Source: Chelativorans sp. Marseille-P2723 (GTDB lineage: Bacteria; Pseudomonadota; Alphaproteobacteria; Rhizobiales; Rhizobiaceae). Taken from it: a DNA stretch of 64,000 bases. Below are positions 38,352-47,177 of this stretch, in pieces. The stretch is taken from contig NZ_CADDWI010000013.1 in NCBI RefSeq assembly GCF_902809845.1, positions 682,001-746,000 of the forward strand, given 5' to 3'. The position numbers and the translations under genes were made by a program. The notes under the pieces were generated by a model. It was not told where the DNA came from. It ran no database searches and saw only the letters and a list, made by a program, of their open reading frames with translations. Position 1 is the stretch's first letter, and every line of letters starts with the position of its first letter.

Positions 38352-38380
38352 AGGCCGCTTGCCGGGGCGGGCGGCCTTTC
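38352..38380 (+). terminator. Stem-loop downstream of the Flp pilin gene
   Basis: A 7-bp stem AGGCCGC / GCGGCCT followed by TT, 28 bp after the pilin stop. The T-run is short, so it may act as a partial terminator that keeps pilin transcripts more abundant than cpaA, or as an mRNA-stabilising hairpin. Confidence 0.5.
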
Positions 38381-38561
38381 GCACGTGCCGCAGGAACAAT
38401 CTACTTCGACAACCGCCAAGGGCATGAAGGCAAGCCGCTAGATCATTCCAGCATTTCATGAAAGCTGAAATACCGCCAATTCTTATTTTTCGGAGTCCGG
38501 ACGGAAACCACTCTTTTTGAAATTCCTAGTCTTGTTGCACTCGAACGCTCTGGGGGCGCTT

Positions 38562-39083
38562 ATGCTTGAGGCTGCAATCTTGGTCATTTTCCCCTTCTGC
38601 ATGGTCTATGCGGCAATGTCCGACATGATTTCGATGACCATTGCCAATCGGGTGCCACTACTTCTCGCCCTATCCTTTGCCGCTATCGCTCCGCTTGCGG
38701 GAATGACGTGGCCGGTGATCGGAATGCATTTTGCAGCCGGCTTTGCCGTACTTGCCATCACGTTCTGCATTTTCGCTCTGGGCGGAATGGGCGGAGGGGA
38801 TGCAAAGCTCATTGCCGGGACGACCCTTTGGTTCGGTTTCAGCATGGGACTTGTGCACTATCTGCTCTTCACCGCGCTTGCTGGCGGCGCGCTGGCACTG
38901 GCGCTCATGCTGTTCCGCAGGTCAGGGCTCGCGGTTTACACGTCCAACAACGTACTTCTGCGCCACGTGTCGGATGAGGAGGCAGGCGTTCCTTATGGTA
39001 TCGCGCTTGGAATCGGCGGCCTCTTTGCCTTTGAAGAGAGTCCGCCGATGCAGTTTGTGCTGGCAAGACTGGCCGCACATTAA
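38562..39083 (+). CDS. cpaA: CpaA-type prepilin peptidase
   Basis: A 173-residue A24 peptidase with about six helices. The two catalytic aspartates are in the segments AAMSDMISM (first) and GMGGGDAKL (second). It cleaves Flp prepilins. The ATG at 38562 gives the usual CpaA length; an upstream TTG would add 15 residues. No cpaB, cpaC, cpaE or cpaF follows. Confidence 0.9.
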   Translation: MLEAAILVIFPFCMVYAAMSDMISMTIANRVPLLLALSFAAIAPLAGMTWPVIGMHFAAGFAVLAITFCIFALGGMGGGDAKLIAGTTLWFGFSMGLVHYLLFTALAGGALALALMLFRRSGLAVYTSNNVLLRHVSDEEAGVPYGIALGIGGLFAFEESPPMQFVLARLAAH

Positions 39084-39143
39084 TCCTAATCTAGAAGCGG
39101 CGGGACTGCTCCTGCCGCTTCCTCCTTTTAGACGATCCGCTGC

Positions 39144-39704
39144 TCAGCACTGGCCCTGACGAATGATGTGGTAGCCCTGCGCGTTTGCCTGGCAGGCATT
39201 GCCGAAAGTGCGCCTGTCACTTCCCCGTGCGGCACATACGGGGCGGTATTCCATTGTGCAGGCCTGCTGCCTTTCATCAGCGGGAGAGCGGCCGCGCCGG
39301 GATTGGCATTCGCCCTGATGCGCAACGCTATAGCCTTCCACCCTTGCCATGCAGGCGTTCGAGAAGGTGCGGCGGTCCCGCCCGCGAGTGGCACAGACTG
39401 GCGCATATTCCCGGGTGCAAGCTTGAGGCGCACCGGGGTGAGGGCGGCTGGTCCTGCGGCATTCACCACGATGAACGGGGCGGAAGCCTTCTGCCTCCGC
39501 CATACAGGCGTTGGAGAAGGTGCGGCGACGGTCACCTCGGGCTGCGCAAACAGGATCATATTGCTGTGTGCAAAGTTGCGGGCCCGGCCTGTGCAGCGGT
39601 GGGAAGGGTCGGCTCGGCTCTTCATCGACCACCACTGCGCAACTACCCAGAAGCAGCGCAGCGAAAGCCAGAACGCAAATCCTGGAAAACGCTATAAGGC
39701 TCAT
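39144..39704 (-). CDS. Lipoprotein with three Kazal-type protease inhibitor domains
   Basis: A 186-residue protein. A lipobox (LLGSC, Cys22) follows a short signal peptide, so it is lipid-anchored. Three tandem modules follow, at residues 45-82, 96-133 and 149-186, each with four cysteines at exactly the same spacing (C-x7-C-x13-C-x14-C). Each begins with a CTxxYxPVC loop, as in Kazal inhibitors such as ovomucoid. The residue two after the first cysteine, the P1 specificity residue in Kazal domains, is Gln47, Arg98 and Met151. The cysteines correspond to C2, C3, C4 and C6 of the classical fold; the C1-C5 pair is absent in all three. Target protease unknown. Confidence 0.85.
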   Translation of the reverse strand: MSLIAFSRICVLAFAALLLGSCAVVVDEEPSRPFPPLHRPGPQLCTQQYDPVCAARGDRRRTFSNACMAEAEGFRPVHRGECRRTSRPHPGAPQACTREYAPVCATRGRDRRTFSNACMARVEGYSVAHQGECQSRRGRSPADERQQACTMEYRPVCAARGSDRRTFGNACQANAQGYHIIRQGQC

Positions 39705-39786
39705 GCTGAACTCCCAATTAAATTAAACAAAACGCTGATCCACACAAAAGCTGATCAAGCCTGAAAACGTAGCGCCCAAAGGGCGA

Positions 39787-41058
39787 TCATCTCAGTATCC
39801 CCAGAATTTCTTTACTGGGAAAACAGGTGGGTTTCCTGCCAGCCTTTTCCTGCCACATGCCTATTGAGCGCCGCGTCTTGAACCCGGCAAGCCCGTCGAC
39901 GCCGCCAACATCGTAGCCCTGACGCTCAAGCACTCGCTGCATGGCAGCGACATCAGAACGTCGCAGGCCCGATACCCGCTGCCAGCGGGCGGAGAAGGTA
40001 ATGTCTCCATACATGATTCGATCACCCGCATGGCCGACGAAAAGCGCATAAAGATCGCTCTCATTGTAGTCTTTAAGCCGGTAGAAATTCGGCGTGACGA
40101 GGAAGGCGGGGCCGTAGCGGCTAGCCGGCAGCATCAGATAGCCGTCGCCATTCAGTTCATGCGGCGGGAAAGCCTTGCCCCCCACGCGGGAAACGCCCAT
40201 GGCAGCCCACTCGGTGATGAGACGGCCCTGATCCGGCCCTTCCAGCGCGCAGGAAAGCTTCTCGGGCAGCACCACCTCGAAGCCCCAGTCCCGGCCCTGT
40301 GCCCAGCCATGAGCCGCAAGGTAATTGGCGATGGAGGCGAGGGTGTCCGGCACGGAATTCCATATGTCCGCCTTCCCATCGCCGTCGAAATCCACGGCAT
40401 ATTTCATGTAGGAGGTGGGTAGGAACTGCGGCTGGCCGAGGGCTCCCGCCCAGGAGGAGCGCATCATCTGCGGTTCTATGCCCCGCTTCTCGACCATCTC
40501 CAGCGCCGCAAGCACCTCTTCGCGGAACATCTGCTTGCGCGTGGCAAGAAATGCCTTCGTGGCCAGAACCTCGAACGCGTTGTGTGGGATCTTAGCGCCG
40601 CCAAAGCCGGATTCGCGCCCCCATATGGCAAGGATGATACCGCGCGGCACGCCATAGCGCTCCTCGATCGCCGCGAGCGTCGCCGCATGTGTGCGTGCCC
40701 GCGCCCGCCCGCCGGAAACAACGCCGCCAATGTGCCGGAAATAAGCCTCCGGAGAGCGGAACTCCGCCTGGTGCTGTTCTGCCTGGCGGGGTGCACTTTC
40801 GCCTGGCAGAACGAGATCGGGCAGCTTCAGATTGGGCTCTATGCCGGCAAGGGCCGCGTTGAAGGTGGCCGGTGAAATACCGCGTGCCCGCGCCTCCCGC
40901 CACAGGTCGGTTTGAAGCCATTGGGTGAATTGAACGGAAATGCTTTGTGGCATGGCGGGAGCGGAGGTGAAAAAGAGCGACAGGGCAACCAGCAATACCC
41001 CGGAAATAAAAGCGCTCGTGCTCTTTGCCCGGCGGGACGAGTCCTTGTACCGTCTCAC
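39787..41058 (-). CDS. Lytic murein transglycosylase, MltB family
   Basis: A 423-residue exported protein: signal peptide with SALFFTSAPAMPQS-like region, the MltB-type catalytic domain with the active-site glutamate in WGRESGFGG, the family segments RSSWAGALGQPQFLP and DFDGDGKADIWNS, and a C-terminal peptidoglycan-binding module (VDGLAGFKTRRSI). It cleaves peptidoglycan to anhydromuropeptides. It lies just before recR on the same strand; no functional link is implied. Confidence 0.93.
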   Translation of the reverse strand: MRRYKDSSRRAKSTSAFISGVLLVALSLFFTSAPAMPQSISVQFTQWLQTDLWREARARGISPATFNAALAGIEPNLKLPDLVLPGESAPRQAEQHQAEFRSPEAYFRHIGGVVSGGRARARTHAATLAAIEERYGVPRGIILAIWGRESGFGGAKIPHNAFEVLATKAFLATRKQMFREEVLAALEMVEKRGIEPQMMRSSWAGALGQPQFLPTSYMKYAVDFDGDGKADIWNSVPDTLASIANYLAAHGWAQGRDWGFEVVLPEKLSCALEGPDQGRLITEWAAMGVSRVGGKAFPPHELNGDGYLMLPASRYGPAFLVTPNFYRLKDYNESDLYALFVGHAGDRIMYGDITFSARWQRVSGLRRSDVAAMQRVLERQGYDVGGVDGLAGFKTRRSIGMWQEKAGRKPTCFPSKEILGILR

Positions 41059-41074
41059 CCGCTCCGTCCTCCCC

Positions 41075-41680
41075 TCAAAATATCGTGCGCGACTTCAGCG
41101 CCGCTGCGAGCGTGCCTTCATCCAGATAGTCGAGTTCGCCGCCCACGGGAACGCCATGGGCAAGCCGTGTGATTTTCACGTCCATCCCACCGAGTTGATC
41201 GGTGATGTAGTGGGCGGTTGCCTGCCCCTCCATTGTCGCATTGACGGCGAGGATGACTTCCGAAATGCCGCCTTCGGCAAGACGGCTTGTCAGGCCCTTG
41301 ATATTGAGATCGTCAGGCCCCACGCCGTCGAGCGGCGAAAGTGTCCCTCCAAGTACATGGTAGCGCACATTCATGGCCCCGGCGCGCTCCAGCGCCCAAA
41401 GATCGGAGACATCCTCGACCACGATGAGGGTGGCAGGTTCGCGTCGTGGATCGGTGCAGATGGTGCACGGGTCGGAGGTATCCACATTGCCGCAGGTCGA
41501 GCATACGCGAACCTTCTCCAGCGCCTCGGCCATGGCGGTTGAAAGCGGCGCAAGAACCTGCTCCTTCTTCTTGATGAGATGGAGCGCGGCGCGGCGCGCG
41601 GAACGTGGGCCCAGCCCCGGCAACTTGGCGAGGAGCTGGATCAGGCGTTCAATTTCGGGGCCTGCGATTCGCTTAGACAT
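41075..41680 (-). CDS. recR: Recombination protein RecR
   Basis: A 201-residue protein with the helix-hairpin-helix [14 protein letters not shown], a zinc finger ([16 protein letters not shown]) and a Toprim domain with [12 protein letters not shown]. RecR acts with RecF and RecO to load RecA at gaps. It is downstream of dnaX and the YbaB gene, the classical dnaX-ybaB-recR order. A 107-bp gap separates it from the YbaB gene. Confidence 0.96.
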   Translation of the reverse strand: MSKRIAGPEIERLIQLLAKLPGLGPRSARRAALHLIKKKEQVLAPLSTAMAEALEKVRVCSTCGNVDTSDPCTICTDPRREPATLIVVEDVSDLWALERAGAMNVRYHVLGGTLSPLDGVGPDDLNIKGLTSRLAEGGISEVILAVNATMEGQATAHYITDQLGGMDVKITRLAHGVPVGGELDYLDEGTLAAALKSRTIF

Positions 41681-41787
41681 GATCTCGGTCTAACCGGGAA
41701 TAAGGGCTTTTGGTAGCGCCTCCCGTTCCGGCTGCAAGGCAACCCGTGCGAAACACCGCCCTCGACGGGCGGCACCCAAGGTCACGA

Positions 41788-42111
41788 TCAGAAAGGCAGC
41801 TTCATGCCTGGGGGCAGGGGCAGGCCCGCTGTCATCTCCTGCGTTTTCTTCTGCGTCGCCTGCTCGGCCTTCGTCCGGGCATCGTTGTGAGCGGCCAGGA
41901 TCAGGTCTTCAAGAATCTCCACATCGTCTTCCTTGAAGAGCGAGGGATCGATCTTGAGCCTGGTCATCTCGAACTTGCCTGTCATCGTCACCTTCACAGC
42001 CCCGCCGCCCGATTGGCCTTCAGTCTCCATCTGGGCGATTTCTTCCTGCAGAGCCTGGAACTTGGCCTGCATCTCCTTGGCTTTGCCCATAAGGTTCATC
42101 AGATCGCGCAT
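41788..42111 (-). CDS. YbaB/EbfC nucleoid-associated protein
   Basis: A 107-residue DNA-binding protein of the YbaB family. The N-terminal [15 protein letters not shown] helix, the [19 protein letters not shown] strand pair and the Met/Pro-rich C-terminus match. Usual length. The ATG at 42111 is preferred; an upstream start at 42174 would add 21 residues unlike the family. It sits between dnaX and recR, as in most bacteria. Confidence 0.93.
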   Translation of the reverse strand: MRDLMNLMGKAKEMQAKFQALQEEIAQMETEGQSGGGAVKVTMTGKFEMTRLKIDPSLFKEDDVEILEDLILAAHNDARTKAEQATQKKTQEMTAGLPLPPGMKLPF

Positions 42112-42215
42112 TCTTTTCTCCAATCGCGCTTTGAGCTTGGTCTGGCAAGCTACCTGCTTGCCGTTATCCTGCATTCAAAAATAGCGGAAGGTGGGGCCGC
42201 AAGGCGTGCCCGAAA

Positions 42216-44051
42216 CTAAAAATCGTCGTCATCCTCATCCGGTTCTTCCGCAGGGCGCGCAAAGGCTTCCTCCGCTATCGCGTCGGGTATGCGGACATCC
42301 AGAATTCGCGCGCCGGGGAAACTTGCAAGGATCGCAGCAACCGTCGGGTCCGCCCTTGCATCCGCCAGAGCCACTTCACGCCGGCCGCTTTCTTCCTCTG
42401 CAAGCGTCTTGCTGCCGGGCTCGTTCGAGAGCGAGACTATCCAGCGCCGCCCTGTCCACTGCTGGAGCCGGCTGGTCAAGTCGCCAAGCAATGTTTTCGG
42501 CGCATCCTCCGTCAGGTTGACGGAAAGACGACCTGGCTCGATTGAGACCAGTCGCACCGAGCGCTTGAACTGAACCTTGAACGCCAGATCGCGATTGGCC
42601 TCGGCGAGCGCCGCTATGTCTGCGAGCGAGCCGACTGCCACGGCATCGCTCTCCGGTTTGGCCGGAGCCGATGGCAGCCTTTCGGTAGCAGCCGACATTT
42701 CTGCCCGGGACTCTACCAGGCGCATAGTCTGCGCCGCTCCGCCAAGCGAAAGCCTTTGGGGTTCAAAAGCCTGAACACCGTGAGCGTGCATCGCCTGGGA
42801 AGGGGCTGCCACACCATGCGGCCCGCCGGAAGGAGCGGAAGGTGCGCTGTTGCCTGCCAAATCGCCTCGCCGCACATCCTCCAGAACCTTCAGCGCTTCA
42901 TCGAGCGTGGGCAGGTCGGCGGCGTGTGCAATACGGATTAGCACCATCTCGCCCGCCGCCACCGGCCGGGCGGAACTCTGCACCTCCTGAATGCCTTTGA
43001 GCAGCATCTGCCAGGTCCGCGAGAGAACGCGTACCGACAGCATCTTGGAAAATTCCAGGCCGCGCCGACGCTCCTCTTCCGAAAGTGAAGCTTCGCCAGC
43101 CGCTTCCGGGACGAAACGCAGGCGAGTGACCAGGTGGTTGAATTCCGCCAGATCGGCAAGAACAGCTCCAGGATCGGCGCCCGCATCGTACTGGGCGCGA
43201 TACTCATCGAGCGCTGCTGCCACATCGCCCTTCATCAAATGCTCGAAAAGGTCGATCACGCGCGTGCGGTCGGCAAGGCCGAGCATGTCGCGCACGGCCT
43301 CCGCCGTGACATGGCTGGCCGAATGGGCAATCGCCTGATCGAATATGGACTGCGCGTCGCGCATGGAGCCTTCCGCCGCGCGGGCGATCATGGCCAAGGC
43401 CTCGTCATCGGCCTGTACATCTTCAAGACGGGCGATATGGGCCAGATGTGCCTTGATTAGCCCGGCGTCGATTCGTCTGAGATCAAACCGTTGACAGCGC
43501 GACAGGATGGTGATGGGCACCTTACGGATTTCCGTCGTCGCGAAGATGAACTTTACATGCGGCGGGGGCTCTTCCAGCGTCTTCAACAGGCCGTTGAAGG
43601 CCTGGGTGGAGAGCATATGCACCTCGTCTATGATATAGACCTTGTAGCGCGCGGACACCGGCGCGTAGCGCACCTGCTCGATGATCTCGCGTATGTCGTC
43701 GATGCCCGTGTGGGAGGCCGCGTCCATCTCCATCACGTCGACATGGCGTCCCTCAAGAATTGCCTCGCAGTGCTCGCCGGGCACCGAAAGGTCGATAGAG
43801 GGGCGGTCAATCGCGTCTGTCTTGTAGTTGAGGGCACGGGCAAGAATGCGTGCGGTTGTTGTCTTGCCAACACCTCTTACGCCAGTCAGCATCCAGGCCT
43901 GGGCGATGCGGCCTGTCGAAAAGGCATTGGTGAGAGTCCGCACCATCGGCTCCTGGCCAACAAGCCCGGAGAAATCGCGCGGGCGGTATTTGCGGGCAAG
44001 AACGCGATAGGCACCGGCCCTGTCCTGTCCCGTCTGCCCCGCTCCGTTCAT
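42216..44051 (-). CDS. dnaX: DNA polymerase III gamma/tau subunit
   Basis: A 611-residue clamp-loader ATPase. Walker A is GVRGVGKTTTAR, Walker B YIIDEVHML, and the SRC sensor reads ILSRCQRFDLRRI. The zinc-finger cysteines of enterobacterial DnaX are mostly lost (SVPGEHCEAI remains), as in other alphaproteobacteria. The C-terminal half forms the tau-type polymerase-binding part, ending in an acidic tail (EEPDEDDDDF). The SRP RNA gene lies 100 bp upstream. Confidence 0.95.
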   Translation of the reverse strand: MNGAGQTGQDRAGAYRVLARKYRPRDFSGLVGQEPMVRTLTNAFSTGRIAQAWMLTGVRGVGKTTTARILARALNYKTDAIDRPSIDLSVPGEHCEAILEGRHVDVMEMDAASHTGIDDIREIIEQVRYAPVSARYKVYIIDEVHMLSTQAFNGLLKTLEEPPPHVKFIFATTEIRKVPITILSRCQRFDLRRIDAGLIKAHLAHIARLEDVQADDEALAMIARAAEGSMRDAQSIFDQAIAHSASHVTAEAVRDMLGLADRTRVIDLFEHLMKGDVAAALDEYRAQYDAGADPGAVLADLAEFNHLVTRLRFVPEAAGEASLSEEERRRGLEFSKMLSVRVLSRTWQMLLKGIQEVQSSARPVAAGEMVLIRIAHAADLPTLDEALKVLEDVRRGDLAGNSAPSAPSGGPHGVAAPSQAMHAHGVQAFEPQRLSLGGAAQTMRLVESRAEMSAATERLPSAPAKPESDAVAVGSLADIAALAEANRDLAFKVQFKRSVRLVSIEPGRLSVNLTEDAPKTLLGDLTSRLQQWTGRRWIVSLSNEPGSKTLAEEESGRREVALADARADPTVAAILASFPGARILDVRIPDAIAEEAFARPAEEPDEDDDDF

Positions 44052-44151
44052 GAAGTGATCGCGCTCCGTGATCGCTTGTCCGCAAAAGGCATTCTTGGCA
44101 AAGGCCGACTATTCTTTGCGAGGCCCGGCCGCGTCAGTGACGGCGGGGAGG

Positions 44152-44250
44152 TGGGAGGCTGGCACGGTGACCCGTGCCGGAGCTCGTTAGGGCTGCTTCC
44201 TTCCGGACCTGACCCGGTTGGCGAGTGGCGCGTCCACCACCAACCTCCCG
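44152..44250 (-). ncRNA. ffs: Signal recognition particle RNA (4.5S, bacterial small type)
   Basis: The minus strand contains the universal SRP core GGTCAGGTCCGGAAGGAAGC with the AGCAGCC asymmetric loop region. The flanks GGGAGGTTGG and CCAGCCTCCC pair to close a ~97-nt hairpin, the size of the bacterial 4.5S RNA. It scaffolds Ffh for co-translational membrane targeting. Position next to dnaX is typical of alphaproteobacteria. The exact ends are estimated from the closing stem. Confidence 0.92.
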
Positions 44251-44358
44251 CGACCCATATCGTCAATCCAAGCCGGAAATGCAAGGGCAATGAAAAGGAA
44301 AGGCTTGCAGCCGCAAGGGTGCCATCCTAGCTTCCTCAAGGCTGAATGAGGAAAGGCG

Positions 44359-44778
44359 ATGCTGCCGGATCGCAAGAAAGGATTCGTGCTCGACCCGCGT
44401 CTGGAAGGAGAAAGCTTTCCGGTTGCCTGGCTCGGTCTGTGCGAATTGCGCATCCGCGACGAGAAGCGCTGGCCGTGGCTCCTGCTCATTCCTCAAAGAC
44501 CGGGGGTGGAGGAAGTGCATGATCTAACGCCTCTCGATCAGGCCATGCTCTCTTTCGAGACCAATATGGTTTCGAAGGCGCTGAAGGAGATGACCGGCTG
44601 CACCAAGATCAACTGCGGTGCACTTGGCAATATTGTGCGCCAGCTCCACCTGCATATCATTGCCCGCAACGAGGGCGATTCCGGCTGGCCAGGAGCAGTA
44701 TGGGGCTACGGCGCGCGGGAGCCCTATAAGCGCGAAACCTTGCATGACTTTGCCGAGAAATTGCGCTGCAGGCTATAG
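44359..44778 (+). CDS. HIT-domain nucleotide-binding protein
   Basis: A 139-residue HIT-like protein. The motif reads QLHLHIIAR in place of the strict H-x-H-x-H: the first histidine is glutamine, and the two remaining include the catalytic central position. IVRQ before it and the GDSGWPGAVWG tail match the alphaproteobacterial HIT subgroup. HIT proteins hydrolyse or transfer nucleotidyl groups; the substrate here is unknown. It is divergent from dnaX/SRP RNA and convergent with prfC. Confidence 0.88.
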   Translation: MLPDRKKGFVLDPRLEGESFPVAWLGLCELRIRDEKRWPWLLLIPQRPGVEEVHDLTPLDQAMLSFETNMVSKALKEMTGCTKINCGALGNIVRQLHLHIIARNEGDSGWPGAVWGYGAREPYKRETLHDFAEKLRCRL

Positions 44779-44805
44779 ACGAGTGGCGAGAGAAGGAGAG
44801 CGAGC

Positions 44806-46404
44806 CTAGGCTGCCTTTGCCTTGCCCCTCACCTGATAATCCTTCACAGCGGTGAAGATGATCGTTGGCCAGCGTTCGGCCTCGTAGTTGAGGCCAAATT
44901 CATGCGGAGCCAGAAAGACTGGATCCTCGTCCAGGTCGCGCGCAATGTCGCCGCGGTGGGCGTTGATGAACCGCTCCAGTTCCGTGCGGTCGTCCGATTG
45001 AATCCAGCGGCAGATGGAAAAACGCGCCGTCTCGAATTCAACCGGCAGGGCATATTCGTTCTTCAACCGTTCGCGAAGGACGTCGAGCTGAAGCGCGCCA
45101 ACCACGCCGACAATCGCCGGTGAGCCATCTTCCGGCAGGAAAAGCTGCACGACACCTTCCTCGGCCATCTGATGGAGCGCTTCACGCAGCTTTTTGGCCT
45201 TCATCGCATCGCCCAAGCGTACGCGGCGGAGGATTTCCGGCGCGAAGTTCGGAACCCCCCGAAAGATGATATCTTCGCCTTCGGTCAAGGTATCGCCAAT
45301 GCGCAAGGTGCCGTGATTGGGAATGCCCACCACATCGCCGGCATATGCCTCATCGGCGGTAATACGGTTCTTGGCAAAGAAGAATTGGGGCGCGGAGAGG
45401 CTGATCGGCTTACCCGTCCGCACCAGCTTCACCTTCATGCCGCGCTCCATCTTTCCGGAGCAGATGCGCACGAAGGCGATGCGGTCGCGGTGATTGGGAT
45501 CCATATTGGCCTGGATCTTGAAGACGAAGGACGTCATCTTCTCCTCCGTCGCTTCGACCTTGCGCGTATCTGCTTCCTGCGCGCGGGGGGCCGGGCCGAA
45601 GTCACCCAATGCCTCGATCAGGTCCCGCACACCATAATTGCGAAGGGCGGATCCGAAATAAACGGGCGTAAGATGCCCCTCCCTGAAAGAGGGAAGGTCA
45701 AAGGGCCGGCAAGCCTCCTTGGCAAGCAGCATTTCCTCGATAAGCGTCTCCCGCTCGTGCTCTGGCAGCAGCCTTGACACCGCTTCCGCATTCGGCCCGC
45801 CGACGTCAAGCGGCGCCACGTCATCGTCGGAGCGTCGCATCGTATTGTCCGCGAGGTGATAGGTTCCGGCAAAGTTCTTGCCCCGGCCGATCGGCCATGT
45901 GACCGGCGCGGTGTCCAGCGCCAGCTTCTCCTCGATCTCGTCCAGGATTTCGAAGGGATCGCGGCTTTCCCGGTCCAGCTTGTTGACGAAGGTGATGATG
46001 GGGATGTCGCGCAGCCGGCACACCTCGAAGAGCTTGAGGGTCCGCGGCTCGATGCCTCTGGCGGCGTCGATGACCATTACCGCTGCGTCGACCGCTGTCA
46101 GCGTGCGGTAGGTGTCGTCGGCGAAATCCTCGTGGCCCGGCGTGTCCAGAAGGTTGAAGACGTGATCGCCATATTCGAAGGTCATCACCGAGGTGACCAC
46201 CGAGATGCCGCGCTCACGCTCAATGGCCATCCAGTCGGAACGCGTCTGGGCCCGGCTCTTCTTCGCTTTTACTTCGCCAGCAAGCTGGATTGCGCCACCG
46301 AACAGAAGAAGCTTTTCCGTCAGCGTCGTCTTGCCCGCGTCCGGATGCGCAATGATCGCGAAGGTGCGGCGGCGCGCCACCGCATCGGCAATTTTCTCGG
46401 CCAC
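44806..46404 (-). CDS. prfC: Peptide chain release factor 3
   Basis: A 532-residue translational GTPase. The G1 loop is AHPDAGKTTLTEK, G2 RERGISV, G3 DTPGHEDF, G4 NKLDR. The C-terminal domains match RF3, not EF-G. RF3 recycles RF1/RF2 after termination. A frame beginning about 160 bp upstream lacks support. Confidence 0.95.
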   Translation of the reverse strand: MAEKIADAVARRRTFAIIAHPDAGKTTLTEKLLLFGGAIQLAGEVKAKKSRAQTRSDWMAIERERGISVVTSVMTFEYGDHVFNLLDTPGHEDFADDTYRTLTAVDAAVMVIDAARGIEPRTLKLFEVCRLRDIPIITFVNKLDRESRDPFEILDEIEEKLALDTAPVTWPIGRGKNFAGTYHLADNTMRRSDDDVAPLDVGGPNAEAVSRLLPEHERETLIEEMLLAKEACRPFDLPSFREGHLTPVYFGSALRNYGVRDLIEALGDFGPAPRAQEADTRKVEATEEKMTSFVFKIQANMDPNHRDRIAFVRICSGKMERGMKVKLVRTGKPISLSAPQFFFAKNRITADEAYAGDVVGIPNHGTLRIGDTLTEGEDIIFRGVPNFAPEILRRVRLGDAMKAKKLREALHQMAEEGVVQLFLPEDGSPAIVGVVGALQLDVLRERLKNEYALPVEFETARFSICRWIQSDDRTELERFINAHRGDIARDLDEDPVFLAPHEFGLNYEAERWPTIIFTAVKDYQVRGKAKAA

Positions 46405-46596
46405 TTCCTAGAATCCCTTTTGAAGGCGGGCTCTTAGCAACCAGAGCACGCGCTGTCGATGGAAAACGGTTGTATATGGTGCTCTTCTCCCCGCTGTACA
46501 AAGAGCCGGATGATAAACCTGGAAAGGCGTTAATAAGACCGTCGTTCCGACGGTTGCTGAATTGACGCATGCAGCCGCTCGCGCCAGATAGGAAGC

Positions 46597-47082
46597 ATGT
46601 CTCGTTCCTCCATATCCATGCCGGTTCTTGGGCCCATTGTTGGCATTGTGCGCCTGCCCCATTCTGATGGCTTGCCGCCGCCCTCCTACGAGTCTCCCGG
46701 TGCAGCGGGGATGGACCTGCGCGCGGCCCTAGCCGAGGACCGCCAGATCATCCTTCTGCCGGGCAAGCGCGTGCTGGTGCCTACCGGCTTCATCCTCGAA
46801 ATCCCAGAGGGTTTCGAGGGACAGGTGCGCCCGCGCTCCGGCCTTGCGCTCAAGCATGGTGTGACCTGCCTCAACACGCCGGGAACGATCGACAGCGACT
46901 ATCGTGGCGAGGTACAGGTGCTGCTGGCCAATCTGGGCGAGGAGGATTTCTCCATCACGCGCGGCATGCGTATTGCGCAGCTGATCATCGCGCCCGTCAC
47001 CCAGGCAAGGATCGAGGAGCGCTCAAGCGCAGGCGATACCGAGCGCGGAGCGGGTGGCTTCGGTTCCACCGGGGTAGCCTGA
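46597..47082 (+). CDS. dut: Deoxyuridine triphosphatase
   Basis: A 161-residue trimeric dUTPase with all five motifs: [37 protein letters not shown] and GAGGFGSTG. It hydrolyses dUTP to dUMP, keeping uracil out of DNA and feeding thymidylate synthesis. It is divergent from prfC. Confidence 0.96.
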   Translation: MSRSSISMPVLGPIVGIVRLPHSDGLPPPSYESPGAAGMDLRAALAEDRQIILLPGKRVLVPTGFILEIPEGFEGQVRPRSGLALKHGVTCLNTPGTIDSDYRGEVQVLLANLGEEDFSITRGMRIAQLIIAPVTQARIEERSSAGDTERGAGGFGSTGVA

Positions 47083-47177
47083 CGCTCTTCATTCTTCCGT
47101 TTGCCATTTACCTAATTGCCCATCTTGACACGGCGGCGGGTTCAGCCGCTTCATCATCCTCAGGATTGATAAGGGGG

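Noticed and set aside
43491-44330. A 279-codon plus-strand frame opposite dnaX and the SRP RNA.
   Set aside because: It runs antisense through conserved dnaX sequence and through the SRP RNA; both explain the region.
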